A stretch of DNA of 64,000 bases from JAKQIM01 sp964633225 (GTDB lineage Bacteria > Chloroflexota > Anaerolineae > Anaerolineales > UBA4823), in NCBI GenBank assembly GCA_964633225.1, contig CAZWFQ010000003.1:1-64000 (forward strand), given 5' to 3'. Below are positions 17,097-25,164 of this stretch, piece after piece (within the stretch, counting starts at the first letter, position 1; each line of letters opens with the position of its first letter). Both the position numbers and the translations under genes were made by a program. The notes below the pieces were generated by a model. The model worked only from the letters and a program-made list of their open reading frames with translations. It was not told where the DNA came from and made no database searches.

Positions 17097-17642
17097 ATGT
17101 CTTGGATCGTTCGTTATCCCCCCCGCCATCATCTGCGCCGCGTGCGCGTGCCTTTTGAAGGTACTTGTGAGAACCGGCGCTCCCTGGCCGAGAACAGCCC
17201 CTGGGCAGAGCGTACCTGGCCGGTGAACAACCTGGCCATTGACCTGTACGAGACTGGTAGTGAAATCGTCGTCAAAGCCGCCATCCCCGGCATCAGCGCT
17301 GAAGATGTCGAGATCGAAGAAAAGGAAGGCGTTCTGTTCATCCGCGCCGAATCACAAGGTGAAAGCCAGCGCCAGGAAGATGGCTGGCACATTCGCGAGC
17401 GTCACTGTGGCGCGTGGCAGCGTGCCGTAAGCCTGCCCGCTCCCGTCAAAAGTGATCAGGCTGCGGCCGAACTGAAGGATGGCGTACTCACCATCAAGCT
17501 GCCAAAAGCAGATCCCGTCAAACCTGCCAACCGCATCCAGGTCAACTCGCCCACTCTGGGCGTGCCCAAAATAGGCTTGCCAAAAATGGGCCTGCCCAAG
17601 CTGGACAAGCGCGAGAAAAAAGTCAAGGTCAAGACCGATTAG
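17097..17642 (+). CDS. Small heat shock protein, Hsp20 family, with Gly-Leu-Pro-Lys tail
   Basis: 181 residues. The alpha-crystallin domain (about 45-145) has VVKAAIPGISAEDVEI and AAAELKDGVLTIKLPK. The N-terminal arm is short, basic and unlike its neighbour's. After the RIQV motif the tail repeats a Gly-(Leu/Val)-Pro-Lys unit four times (GVPK, GLPK, GLPK in IGLPKMGLPKL) and ends in KREKKVKVKTD. It follows the first hsp20 by 74 bases with its own SD (GGAGG) and probably shares its transcript. The tail may set oligomer size or localisation (inference). Confidence 0.9.
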   Translation: MSWIVRYPPRHHLRRVRVPFEGTCENRRSLAENSPWAERTWPVNNLAIDLYETGSEIVVKAAIPGISAEDVEIEEKEGVLFIRAESQGESQRQEDGWHIRERHCGAWQRAVSLPAPVKSDQAAAELKDGVLTIKLPKADPVKPANRIQVNSPTLGVPKIGLPKMGLPKLDKREKKVKVKTD

Positions 17643-17643
17643 T

Positions 17644-17702
17644 TTGAATCAAAAAACGGCGCAAGCGATGCACTCTATCGCCGGCGCCGTTTTTTGATTC
17701 AA
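17644..17702. terminator. Terminator after the hsp20 pair
   Basis: A 19-bp perfect outer stem (17644-17662 with 17684-17702) holding A6/T6 tracts and a GC core, and a small inner stem GCGAT/ATCGC. It ends 4 bases from the stop of the convergent membrane-protein gene and suits both directions. Confidence 0.85.
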
Positions 17703-17706
17703 GTGC

Positions 17707-18399
17707 TTACTGTGCAATCGGGTTCGCTTGCTGGCGCGGCCAAAAGCCAAACGCCAAGACCGCCAGCCCGGCCGCCACCAACAAAGCTGGGCCCACGATG
17801 GCCAACAGCCAGGTGGCCGAGAGGCCAATCATCACCATCAGGGCAAAAGCCAGGATTGCAAACCCAGTGAACGACAACCCCAGGATGATAAAGACTTTAG
17901 AACGGTTGAATAAGCCAACCACCAAGAAAGCCAAACCCAACGCCAACGGCTCGATCGTCCAAAGCGCCCCCCATAGGTGCCACTGCCCGGTGAGGGCACA
18001 GAGTTGCAAGACCAGGCCATTGCCCAGCACCAGAAAAGCCGGGATGACCATCCACACCACGCGCAGCCAGATGCCCAAAAGCAGCAGCCCCAGGCCCAAC
18101 GCCAACACTTCCAACGGCCAGGCATAAGACCAGATATCCCAGCGGTCTAAGACACTGGCCGCTAGCAGAATGCCGCCCGTGACCAGCACCGGCAGGCCCG
18201 GCACAAACAGACCGCCCAGCCCACGCTGGCGCGGGGCCAGCAGCGGCGGCAGCACGAAGGCCAGGCCCGCAGCCACCACCAATAACGGCCAGGCTCTGAA
18301 ACCTGTCAATAATATGCCACCGATCAGATAGGCAGCCAGGGCCAATCCCCCCACAGCCACCAGGATGATGCCAAAAAAGAGTGCCGCGAACTTATTCAT
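17707..18399 (-). CDS. Polytopic membrane protein of unknown function (kinase operon, third gene)
   Basis: 230 residues, almost entirely hydrophobic with seven or eight membrane segments and Trp/Gly/Leu-rich loops. No transporter or enzyme motif is recognised. Start 18399 is preferred: the SD GGAG is 7 bases away, while the earlier ATG (18405) is only one base from it. It lies 21 bases downstream of the Ser/Thr kinase stop and so is likely co-transcribed. A role as sensor or target in kinase signalling is only inferred from position. The overall look resembles the protein at 20258-21022. Confidence 0.65.
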   Translation of the reverse strand: MNKFAALFFGIILVAVGGLALAAYLIGGILLTGFRAWPLLVVAAGLAFVLPPLLAPRQRGLGGLFVPGLPVLVTGGILLAASVLDRWDIWSYAWPLEVLALGLGLLLLGIWLRVVWMVIPAFLVLGNGLVLQLCALTGQWHLWGALWTIEPLALGLAFLVVGLFNRSKVFIILGLSFTGFAILAFALMVMIGLSATWLLAIVGPALLVAAGLAVLAFGFWPRQQANPIAQ

Positions 18400-18420
18400 A
18401 GTCATTCTCCAATACTTTCG

Positions 18421-20217
18421 TTAGAATACCAGGTCGATCAAATATCGACCCGCATACACAAAGACTGACAACAGGATGAGGACACTTGCCACCACCGCCG
18501 AAGCCAGGCTGGCTTTGCGGGCGAGCTGAACGGCATAGGGCGCAACGCTGCCATGCTGGCGCACCTTATATAAGACCTGCAAGCTCATCCACACGATCAA
18601 CATCACATCCAGCGGACCGAGGAACATCCAATGCCACCAAAAGCCCGTCAGCGCTGAATAACCCAACAGCAGGGCATTGACCAGCAGGATGCCGATAGGG
18701 ATAACAATCCACATCAGACCCAAGGCTGCCATGATCTGCGCCAGCAAGAAAGCCACCAGGGCCAGCTCTGCCGGCCAGGCCAGCCCAAAGATGCCCAGGG
18801 TGCCGGTTATTCCTCCCAAGAACAGCCCCACCGCGTTGACACCCACCAACACGCCCACCCCACGCAGAGCTGCAAAAACAATGTTTTCCTCACCGGCCGA
18901 GGCATCGGTCCTTGTGTCCGCGTCTGCGGGGGCAACAAACTTCCCAGTCATCGATGCCACGGCTTCCTTGACCTGCGCGCTGACACGGTCTCCCAATTGG
19001 GACCCAATATTGTCAAAGTCGGCTTCCATACGAGCCCCCAGGTCCTCAAAGTCAATCTCCAGGCGGGCGCCCAGGACCTCGAAGGAAGTGCCCAGGTTAG
19101 AAACATCCCATCCAATCTTACTTTTAGAGGCTGAAGCGTCTGCGGGGGGCTGGTCTGCACCAACCGCACTATCCACAATGCCCACCGCCCCGGCAGGCAT
19201 TTCAACCGGCTGTTCCGCCAGGCGGCGAGCCAGGTCAGCATCGGTATCATCCACCGCAAAACCATGATCCGAGATGTGCTGGCGGGCCTCGCCCGAGAAG
19301 ACCGCCGGCGGCGGCGCGGGAGGTTGTAAATCCTTAACTTGCGGCAGAGAAATGCGCTCTGGCACCTCGATCCTGGCCTCAGCCGCCGCGCCTTCCAGCG
19401 CTTTGGCCATCTCAGCCGCACTGGCGTAACGGTCTTCAGGCTGCTTGGCCAGGGCCTTCAAGATCACCCGCTCCAGGGATTCTGGAAGGTCAGGCGCCAG
19501 CTTGTGGGGCAGCGGCAGCGGATCGTTAAGATGCTTCATTAATATAGCCAGGGGCGTATCCGCATCATAGGGGGTGCGCCCGGTGACCATTTCAAAGAAC
19601 ATAATGCCCATCGAATAGATATCACTGCGCACATCGCCGTGGCCTTCCAGCCCTTGTTCAGGCGCCATGTAATTGAGGGTTCCCATCAGCGCTCCCGACA
19701 TGGTGTAGCGCGTGGTGCCCACGATCTGCGCAATGCCAAAATCCGTCAGCACAGCCTGGCCGCGGCGGGTCAGAAGCACATTGGCCGGCTTGATATCCCG
19801 GTGGACAATCCCTTCGCCGTGGGCATACGCCAGGCCGTCCAAAACATCCAACAGAGTGCGCACCATCTCACCCAGGGGCATATTTTCACCACGCGTGCGG
19901 TAGCTATTCAAGTAGGCTTTGAGGGTATCGCCTTCCAACAGTTCCATCACCATGTAGTACAGGTCGTCTTCGACATCAAAATCAAAGACCTGCACGATGT
20001 GCGGGTGGCGCAGCGCTGCGACCGCCTTGGCCTCCCGCCGGAAGCGAGCCAGGAATTCTTCCTCTTCCACCAGGTCTGAACGCAGCACCTTAATAGCTAC
20101 GTAGCGCTCAAGCTGGGGGTGAAAAGCACGGAACACCTGGGCCATGCCACCCCGCCCCAGGGGATCCATCACCCGATACTTGCCCAACATGCGTCCTTCT
20201 AGTGAAGAGGGAGCCAT
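18421..20217 (-). CDS. Membrane Ser/Thr protein kinase (PknB-like)
   Basis: 598 residues. Kinase domain about 10-275: Gly loop LGRGGMAQVF, ATP Lys in VAIKVLR, catalytic loop HRDIKPAN, DFG in LTDFGIA, MAPEQ (APE motif). A linker includes three related stretches (EVLGARLEIDFEDLGARMEA type) likely to form an amphipathic helix. The C-terminal ~150 residues hold about four membrane helices. No PASTA or other extracellular sensor domain is present. It phosphorylates Thr/Ser; FHA proteins in this window (7739, 21250, 36447) are plausible readers. SD GGAGG is 6 bases upstream. It is the middle gene of a three-gene unit. Confidence 0.9.
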   Translation of the reverse strand: MAPSSLEGRMLGKYRVMDPLGRGGMAQVFRAFHPQLERYVAIKVLRSDLVEEEEFLARFRREAKAVAALRHPHIVQVFDFDVEDDLYYMVMELLEGDTLKAYLNSYRTRGENMPLGEMVRTLLDVLDGLAYAHGEGIVHRDIKPANVLLTRRGQAVLTDFGIAQIVGTTRYTMSGALMGTLNYMAPEQGLEGHGDVRSDIYSMGIMFFEMVTGRTPYDADTPLAILMKHLNDPLPLPHKLAPDLPESLERVILKALAKQPEDRYASAAEMAKALEGAAAEARIEVPERISLPQVKDLQPPAPPPAVFSGEARQHISDHGFAVDDTDADLARRLAEQPVEMPAGAVGIVDSAVGADQPPADASASKSKIGWDVSNLGTSFEVLGARLEIDFEDLGARMEADFDNIGSQLGDRVSAQVKEAVASMTGKFVAPADADTRTDASAGEENIVFAALRGVGVLVGVNAVGLFLGGITGTLGIFGLAWPAELALVAFLLAQIMAALGLMWIVIPIGILLVNALLLGYSALTGFWWHWMFLGPLDVMLIVWMSLQVLYKVRQHGSVAPYAVQLARKASLASAVVASVLILLSVFVYAGRYLIDLVF

Positions 20218-20257
20218 TCCTTACCTCCAAAGATCAAGTCGTGAAACAACGGTCTAA

Positions 20258-21022
20258 TTAATGATTACCAGATTCTTGCTTAGCAACCCAGCCGCTCAAA
20301 GCCAGGCCAAAACCCGTGAAGATCAAGATAAGGGGCACCAACACCATCCACTCCAGGTGCAGCAGGGTGACAACTGCCACCGCACTTACCGCCATTCCGA
20401 TCACCGCCAGGCTTTCCGAAGCGAAGGTCAGGCGTTCGTTCTCCTGACGGAAGACCCAGGCAGCATTGTAAAAGGCGCCCAGAGCCGGGATGAGAATGAC
20501 CAGGCCCCACCACTGAAAGCGTGTGCTCAACGTTGCCAGGTCAAGGCGGCCCAGGTTGCCCAAGAAAAACACCAGACCCAAGAGCATGCTCGCCCCGCCC
20601 AACCACCAGGCCAACTGTATATAACCAGCCAGCCCATAGCGTCCATCCTGAGGGGCTGAGAAGCCGTTCAAGTAGAGGGCAAAGCCCGGCGCCAACAGCA
20701 TCAAAGGCCACCAATCACCCCAGTTCAGGTCGAGCAAGAACATCAACGCCACGGTCAACGTCACCAGGCCGCAGCCAATCAGCAAGCGCCCCAAGCCGCG
20801 CAACCATCCATCTTGCAGATGGTATACAGCCCAGCCCCCCGTCAGCAGCGCCAAGGCCGCCAGGAGGATGAAATCGGCCCACCAGTTGCTGAGCACATGC
20901 AGGGTTTGCAAGAACAAGATGCCGCCGAACAGGGCCAACGTGCCACCAATCCAGGCCAAAACAGGCCTGGCACTGCGCAGGCGCGGGGTATTCTCAAGGG
21001 CAGAAAATGTAGTTTGACTCAT
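20258..21022 (-). CDS. Polytopic membrane protein of unknown function (kinase operon, first gene)
   Basis: 254 residues with about eight predicted membrane segments starting near residue 22 and no recognised family. SD AAGGAG is 7 bases before the ATG. It starts the unit that includes the Ser/Thr kinase (40-base gap) and the second membrane protein. Two Trp-rich membrane partners around a kinase without an external sensor suggests they could supply sensing; this is inference from position only. Confidence 0.65.
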   Translation of the reverse strand: MSQTTFSALENTPRLRSARPVLAWIGGTLALFGGILFLQTLHVLSNWWADFILLAALALLTGGWAVYHLQDGWLRGLGRLLIGCGLVTLTVALMFLLDLNWGDWWPLMLLAPGFALYLNGFSAPQDGRYGLAGYIQLAWWLGGASMLLGLVFFLGNLGRLDLATLSTRFQWWGLVILIPALGAFYNAAWVFRQENERLTFASESLAVIGMAVSAVAVVTLLHLEWMVLVPLILIFTGFGLALSGWVAKQESGNH

Positions 21023-21053
21023 GTTGCACTCCTTCGATCGTTATCTGCCCATC

Positions 21054-21059
21054 ATTATA
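21054..21059 (-). promoter_or_regulatory. -10 box of the Ser/Thr kinase operon
   Basis: On the minus strand, TATAAT at 21059-21054, 31 bases before the start codon at 21022. The -35 position (21082-21077, AGGTAA) is poor, which suggests an activator is needed. The 21-bp repeat array begins 66 bases further upstream. Confidence 0.6.
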
Positions 21060-21124
21060 GGCCAGGGTGAGTTTTCTTACCTATCCGTTAGCTAACAATT
21101 GACTATTCGGGTGCGATGAAAGTT

Positions 21125-21208
21125 ACATGGATACCCCACCATGCTACATGGATACCCCACCATGCTACATGGATACCCCACCATGCTACATGGGCAACCC
21201 ACCATGTG
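21125..21208. repeat. Four tandem 21-bp repeats upstream of the kinase operon
   Basis: Units start at 21125, 21146, 21167 and 21188. The first three are identical (ACATGGATACCCCACCATGC plus T), the fourth degenerate. Each unit has a CATGG/CCATG dyad. The period equals two DNA turns, so equivalent sites would face the same side of the helix. The array lies between the FHA-winged-helix gene and the kinase operon promoter. Confidence 0.8.
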
Positions 21209-21249
21209 ACAAGAGCAAGCCATTCAACGATGGAAATTTTGCAACTGGG

Positions 21250-21858
21250 TCAACCCTCAACCAACTTGTAGCCCAATCCGCGCACGGTCAGCAAGAGCTG
21301 GGGGTTGGCCGGGTCAGACTCGACGCGCGTGCGCAGCCGGCGCACCAGGTTCTCGATCTGGTAATCGTAGACGCCGGCCTGGTACTCAGCCCAAACGGCC
21401 CGGCCAATCTCATCTTTGGTACACACTCGCCCTGCATGCTCATGCAAGTACACCAGCAGGGCAAACTCTTTGGGCGAAAGCTCCACTACCTTGCGATTGA
21501 CGCGCACCACCCCGGCGGCAGCGTTGATATCCAATTCGGGGAAGGGATTTTCACGGGTAGTCGTATCGGGATCATGAAAGGTAAAAACCACCTCGCCCAC
21601 CGCAACCTGATCGCCATCGCGCAGCTCAAGCGGGGCAACCACCCGCTCGTCGTTTAAAAAGGTGCCATTGGTGCTGCCCAAATCTTCCAAGAGCAGCTTA
21701 CGTCCCTCGCGGCGGATATGGGCATGCTCGCGCGAGACACGTTTGCTGGTCACCACGATGTCGTTCTCAATGGCACGCCCAATGGTAACAATATCCTTGT
21801 CCAGGTCATGCTGCTGGCCACCGGGGTCTCTCAGGCAAGGGATAGGGGTTAGCTCCAT
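21250..21858 (-). CDS. FHA-domain winged-helix transcription regulator
   Basis: 202 residues. The N-terminal FHA domain (about 20-95) has TIGRA, SREHAHI and LGSTNGTFLN, all phosphothreonine-binding positions kept. The C-terminal OmpR/PhoB-type winged helix (about 110-200) has LSPKEFALLVYL and IENLVRRLRTRV...RGLGYKL. No receiver domain is present. The fusion implies DNA binding controlled by a phosphothreonine partner rather than a histidine kinase; the Ser/Thr kinase operon directly downstream is the obvious candidate. A TATACT box (21873-21868) lies only 9 bases before the ATG and no SD is seen, so the mRNA may be leaderless. Confidence 0.9.
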   Translation of the reverse strand: MELTPIPCLRDPGGQQHDLDKDIVTIGRAIENDIVVTSKRVSREHAHIRREGRKLLLEDLGSTNGTFLNDERVVAPLELRDGDQVAVGEVVFTFHDPDTTTRENPFPELDINAAAGVVRVNRKVVELSPKEFALLVYLHEHAGRVCTKDEIGRAVWAEYQAGVYDYQIENLVRRLRTRVESDPANPQLLLTVRGLGYKLVEG

Positions 21859-21890
21859 AATTGCTTAAGTATAACGTAAATCTGGTGCGC

Positions 21891-21919
21891 TTGTATTTAC
21901 AAATTGCATCAAGTATAAT
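21891..21919 (+). promoter_or_regulatory. Promoter of the membrane sulfatase-like gene
   Basis: TTGTAT (21891-21896), a 17-base spacer and TATAAT (21914-21919). A start site near 21926 excludes the in-frame upstream ATGs at 21861 and 21918 and supports ATG 21990. Confidence 0.7.
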
Positions 21920-21989
21920 GAAATTCCAGTTGCAAAATGGGGAGAAGCTCGGTCACAGCTTTATCATCAAATACCTTGCGGATGCGATC

Positions 21990-23519
21990 ATGATCAAAAG
22001 ATTAAACCATTTGATATCAAACTGGATTGTTTACCCGGTTCTATTTGCCCTCACTGAAATTTTGATCTTAACAGGCCCCAACCTGGCCAATGTGAAGTTG
22101 AACCAGGCCTGGCTGCCCATGGTATGGCTAACCGGGGCTTCAATCCTTGTATTGTTCATCTTCTATGCCTGGTGCAAAAACTGGCACCGGGCCGGATTGT
22201 TGACCTTGCTCTTCCTGATCTGGTTTGATCGGTATGGGTTTGCCGTCCAGGTCATCGAAGGTATCCCGGGGGTAGAGATGAAACTCCCGCACATGATCGC
22301 ATTCTTTTTCATTTGGACGACCCCCTTCTTGTTTGTGGGGAGTTCTTTCCTTTGGCGTAAAGTTCAAAAGCCCAGCATGTTCACCCAATACCTGAATGTT
22401 GTGATGTTCTTGCTCCTGGCCTATTCGTTGTTTCGAATTCTCAGCTACGAATCGCAGCGCATCCCGCAAACTTTTACCCAAGAATTCTACCCGCCGGCCC
22501 CGGCCCTGCAAAGCGATCAACTGCCAGATATTTACTACATTGTCCCCGACGGCTATGGCAGACAAGATGTGCTCAAAGAGATTTACAATGTAGACAACCA
22601 ATCCTTTATCGATTACCTGAAGGAGAGCGGCTTTTATGTGGCTGATCAGAGCCGGTCAAATTACATCCGCACCATGCTGTCCATGTCCTCGACCCTCAAC
22701 TTTGATTATTTACCAGATCTATCAACCACATCGAACGATGAAGCACCCCTGCAATGGCTTTATGCCAACAACCGCCTGCGCCGGGCTTTAGAGGAATTGG
22801 GGTATCAAATCACCTGGATGACAGGTTGGCAGCCGCGCAGTGCAGAGAACATCGTTGCATCCCTCTTCTGGCTCAACTCGATCACTGCTCTGCCTGTAGA
22901 AGCAGGGATACTGCCGCCCTCACTGCCCACCTTTCGCCAACAACAGGATCTGATTGGCACTCAAATTGCAAAGCTGGCCGAACTGGCAGCCCAAACAGGG
23001 CCCAAATTCGTCTATCTTCACATCTTTGTGCCCCATCCCCCATTCATCTACAATCACAATGGACCAGTCACGCCGAACGAAATTTACATGCTGAGCGATG
23101 CCGGAGCCTTCCCGGGCTCTCCAGCAGAATATGTGCTTGGGTACGGCGAGCAAATCCAATATGTCAATGTTCTGTTGCAGCAGGCAGTGGAGAACATCCT
23201 GGCCAATTCATCCGAACCGCCCATCATCATCATCCAGGGTGACCACGGAGGCGGGGCTTACTTAACGGGCTCTGTGGAGGGAAGCTGCATCCGAGAGCGG
23301 TATTCCATTCTCAATGCCTACTATCTGCCCGGCGAAGCCGCCCAACGTCTGTACCCTGAGATAACGCCCGTCAACACCTTCCGCTTGATCCTAAGCAGTT
23401 ATTTTGGGGCCGATCTTGAGTTGATCACAGAAGAGAAGAGCTATTTTTCGCCCGCTGGACAAACCTACCGCTTCATCGACGTGACAGACCTGGCCTCGCA
23501 GGCCTGCGAAATCCCCTGA
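21990..23519 (+). CDS. Membrane-anchored sulfatase/alkaline-phosphatase-superfamily protein
   Basis: 509 residues from ATG 21990 (see promoter 21891-21919; the SD is weak). The N-terminal ~170 residues hold about four membrane helices. The extracellular domain begins at DIYYIVPDGYGR, the metal-binding Asp region of the sulfatase fold, followed by the nucleophile position near SMSSTLN, HIFVPHPPF and GDHGGGA near residue 415, which supplies metal ligands. The layout is like LtaS/phosphoethanolamine or phosphoglycerol transferases, so modification of surface glycans or lipids is likely. The substrate is not readable. It ends 1 base before the lipB start and may be co-transcribed with it. Confidence 0.7.
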   Translation: MIKRLNHLISNWIVYPVLFALTEILILTGPNLANVKLNQAWLPMVWLTGASILVLFIFYAWCKNWHRAGLLTLLFLIWFDRYGFAVQVIEGIPGVEMKLPHMIAFFFIWTTPFLFVGSSFLWRKVQKPSMFTQYLNVVMFLLLAYSLFRILSYESQRIPQTFTQEFYPPAPALQSDQLPDIYYIVPDGYGRQDVLKEIYNVDNQSFIDYLKESGFYVADQSRSNYIRTMLSMSSTLNFDYLPDLSTTSNDEAPLQWLYANNRLRRALEELGYQITWMTGWQPRSAENIVASLFWLNSITALPVEAGILPPSLPTFRQQQDLIGTQIAKLAELAAQTGPKFVYLHIFVPHPPFIYNHNGPVTPNEIYMLSDAGAFPGSPAEYVLGYGEQIQYVNVLLQQAVENILANSSEPPIIIIQGDHGGGAYLTGSVEGSCIRERYSILNAYYLPGEAAQRLYPEITPVNTFRLILSSYFGADLELITEEKSYFSPAGQTYRFIDVTDLASQACEIP

Positions 23520-23520
23520 T

Positions 23521-24213
23521 ATGGAAACACCCACCTGCCTGGTGCAATACCTGGGCCTGGTGCCCTATGAACAAGCCTGGAAGTTGCAAGATGAGCTTGC
23601 CGCCCAGGTCGCAGCCGGGCAGCAGTCCCCCACCCTGCTCTTGCTCGAGCATCCCCACACCTACACCTTCGGGCGGCGCGGCCAAGAACAAAACTTGCTG
23701 TGGGACCCGGCCGAACTGGAAGGGCGCGGCATTGCCGTTTACTGGGTGGATCGAGGCGGAGATGTCACCTATCACGGGCCAGGGCAGTTGGTGGGATACC
23801 CACTCATCCCCCTTGGGCCCATCAGCCAGGATGCCCGCCTGCCCCAGGCCGACTATATCGGCTACCTGCGCCGCCTGGAAGAGGTGCTCATCCTGACCCT
23901 GGCGAATTACAGCCTGCAAGGCAAGCGCGTCGAAGGCCTGACCGGCGTATGGGTAGAAAAAGACGCCCAAGTCTGCAAGATCGCTTCCATCGGTGTCAAA
24001 GTGGACGCCCGCGGGGTCACCCGCCACGGGTTTGCATTAAATGTCGCCCCTGACATGCAGTATTGGAACGGCATCATCGCCTGTGGGCTGGCAGGCCACG
24101 CGCTCACCAGCCTGGCAGAGCTGCTGCCAGAGCCGCCCACCATGCAGCAGGTGGTCGAAACCGCCAGTTCGGCTTTCGGGCAGGTATTTGGTTATACCTT
24201 AAACCAAGCGTGA
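23521..24213 (+). CDS. lipB: Lipoyl(octanoyl) transferase LipB
   Basis: 230 residues, normal for LipB. It moves octanoyl from acyl carrier protein to a lysine of lipoate-dependent enzymes, the first step of lipoate synthesis. Key parts: RGGDVTYHGPGQLVGYPL, the catalytic Lys in SIGVKVDARGVTRHGFALN and the catalytic Cys in NGIIACGLAGHALTSL. lipA is not in the window. The ATG is one base after the previous stop with no clear SD, so translational coupling is likely. Its TGA lies in the stem of the following terminator. Confidence 0.95.
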   Translation: METPTCLVQYLGLVPYEQAWKLQDELAAQVAAGQQSPTLLLLEHPHTYTFGRRGQEQNLLWDPAELEGRGIAVYWVDRGGDVTYHGPGQLVGYPLIPLGPISQDARLPQADYIGYLRRLEEVLILTLANYSLQGKRVEGLTGVWVEKDAQVCKIASIGVKVDARGVTRHGFALNVAPDMQYWNGIIACGLAGHALTSLAELLPEPPTMQQVVETASSAFGQVFGYTLNQA

Positions 24214-24249
24214 GGCAGTGCCAGTGCACCGCCCCACGCTTGGTTTAAG
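24198..24249. terminator. Terminator between lipB and the convergent lipase gene
   Basis: A 15-bp perfect outer stem (24198-24212 with 24235-24249) and an inner GTGC/GCAC stem. It covers most of the lipB stop and ends 11 bases from the stop of the opposing gene. No long T run follows. Confidence 0.75.
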
Positions 24250-24260
24250 AATGCCTGGCC

Positions 24261-25094
24261 TTACTTTGCCAGGTGGGCGTCCAGCCAGCCCAACAGGTAT
24301 GCCAGCACCTGCTCTTTCTCCGGCTCGTTATGAGTCTCATGGGCCAGGCCGGGCCAGATCTTGAGCGTGCAGTCACCCTTGATCTTGGCGGCAAATTCCT
24401 GGCTGCCGCTGACATACGCGATCTGATCCTGGTCGCCGTGCATGAACAGCACCGGCAGCTGCCATTCGTGGGCGTGCTCAAAACCCCAACCAATCCCTTC
24501 CACCAGGCACTTGGCCATTCCCACCGTCATCACACCGTGCACCAGGGAATCCTTCTTGTAAATATCGACCACAACCGGATCGCGAGAGATGGCCGCGGCA
24601 TCCAGGCCCGTCGGGATGCTCATCTCGGGCATCAGCGTGCCCAGCACCTTCGATAAAAGCACCTTGCCCTTCTGCTTCTCGATAGCTGTGCGCAAGCCAG
24701 GCGAGGTGACCACCACGCCTGCCAGGGCAGGTTTTCGGCGCAGCACATAATTGGTCACCAAAATACCTCCCAGGCTGTGCCCATACAAAAAGCAAGGCAG
24801 CCCCGGGTAGCGCCGCCCAGCCTCAGCCAGCAAGAGATCAATATCCTGCATGAAAGCCTCAAAGGATGGCGCATGGCCGCGCTTGCCGCCCGTTTGGCCA
24901 TGCCCGCGGTTATCGCTCGAAAGCACAGCATACCCGGCCTGGTTCAAATACGCCGCCACGTGAGCATAGCGTCCGCTGTGCTCGCCCAATCCGTGCACCA
25001 GGCAAACCACCGCCTTGGGCGTTTCTGGCTGCCAACCCTGTGCAAACACTGCCAGGCCATCGAAAGTTTTCCATTCCAATTCAAAATGTTCCAT
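24261..25094 (-). CDS. Alpha/beta hydrolase, monoacylglycerol lipase/lysophospholipase type
   Basis: 277 residues, matching the Hydrolase_4 (serine aminopeptidase S33/MGL) family. LVHGLGEHSGRY gives the oxyanion hole; SSDNRGHGQTGGKRGH is the family hallmark; the nucleophile is in YGHSLGG, acid Asp in MHGDQDQI and His in GLAHETHNE. It probably releases fatty acids from monoglycerides or lysophospholipids in the cytoplasm. It is the first gene of a long minus-strand stretch but is separated from the GNAT gene by 70 bases that hold nothing clear. Confidence 0.88.
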   Translation of the reverse strand: MEHFELEWKTFDGLAVFAQGWQPETPKAVVCLVHGLGEHSGRYAHVAAYLNQAGYAVLSSDNRGHGQTGGKRGHAPSFEAFMQDIDLLLAEAGRRYPGLPCFLYGHSLGGILVTNYVLRRKPALAGVVVTSPGLRTAIEKQKGKVLLSKVLGTLMPEMSIPTGLDAAAISRDPVVVDIYKKDSLVHGVMTVGMAKCLVEGIGWGFEHAHEWQLPVLFMHGDQDQIAYVSGSQEFAAKIKGDCTLKIWPGLAHETHNEPEKEQVLAYLLGWLDAHLAK

Positions 25095-25164
25095 ATTTTA
25101 TCCTTATCTTGCATGATGAATACAAAATTGACAGGCCTTCGCTCTCATTGCCCGGCAGAAGGTC

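Noticed and set aside
21127..21657. Plus-strand open frame starting with a 7-residue repeat MDTPPCY
   Set aside because: The repeat is the 21-bp DNA array read in frame. The rest is antisense to the well-supported FHA-winged-helix gene, and no SD precedes it.
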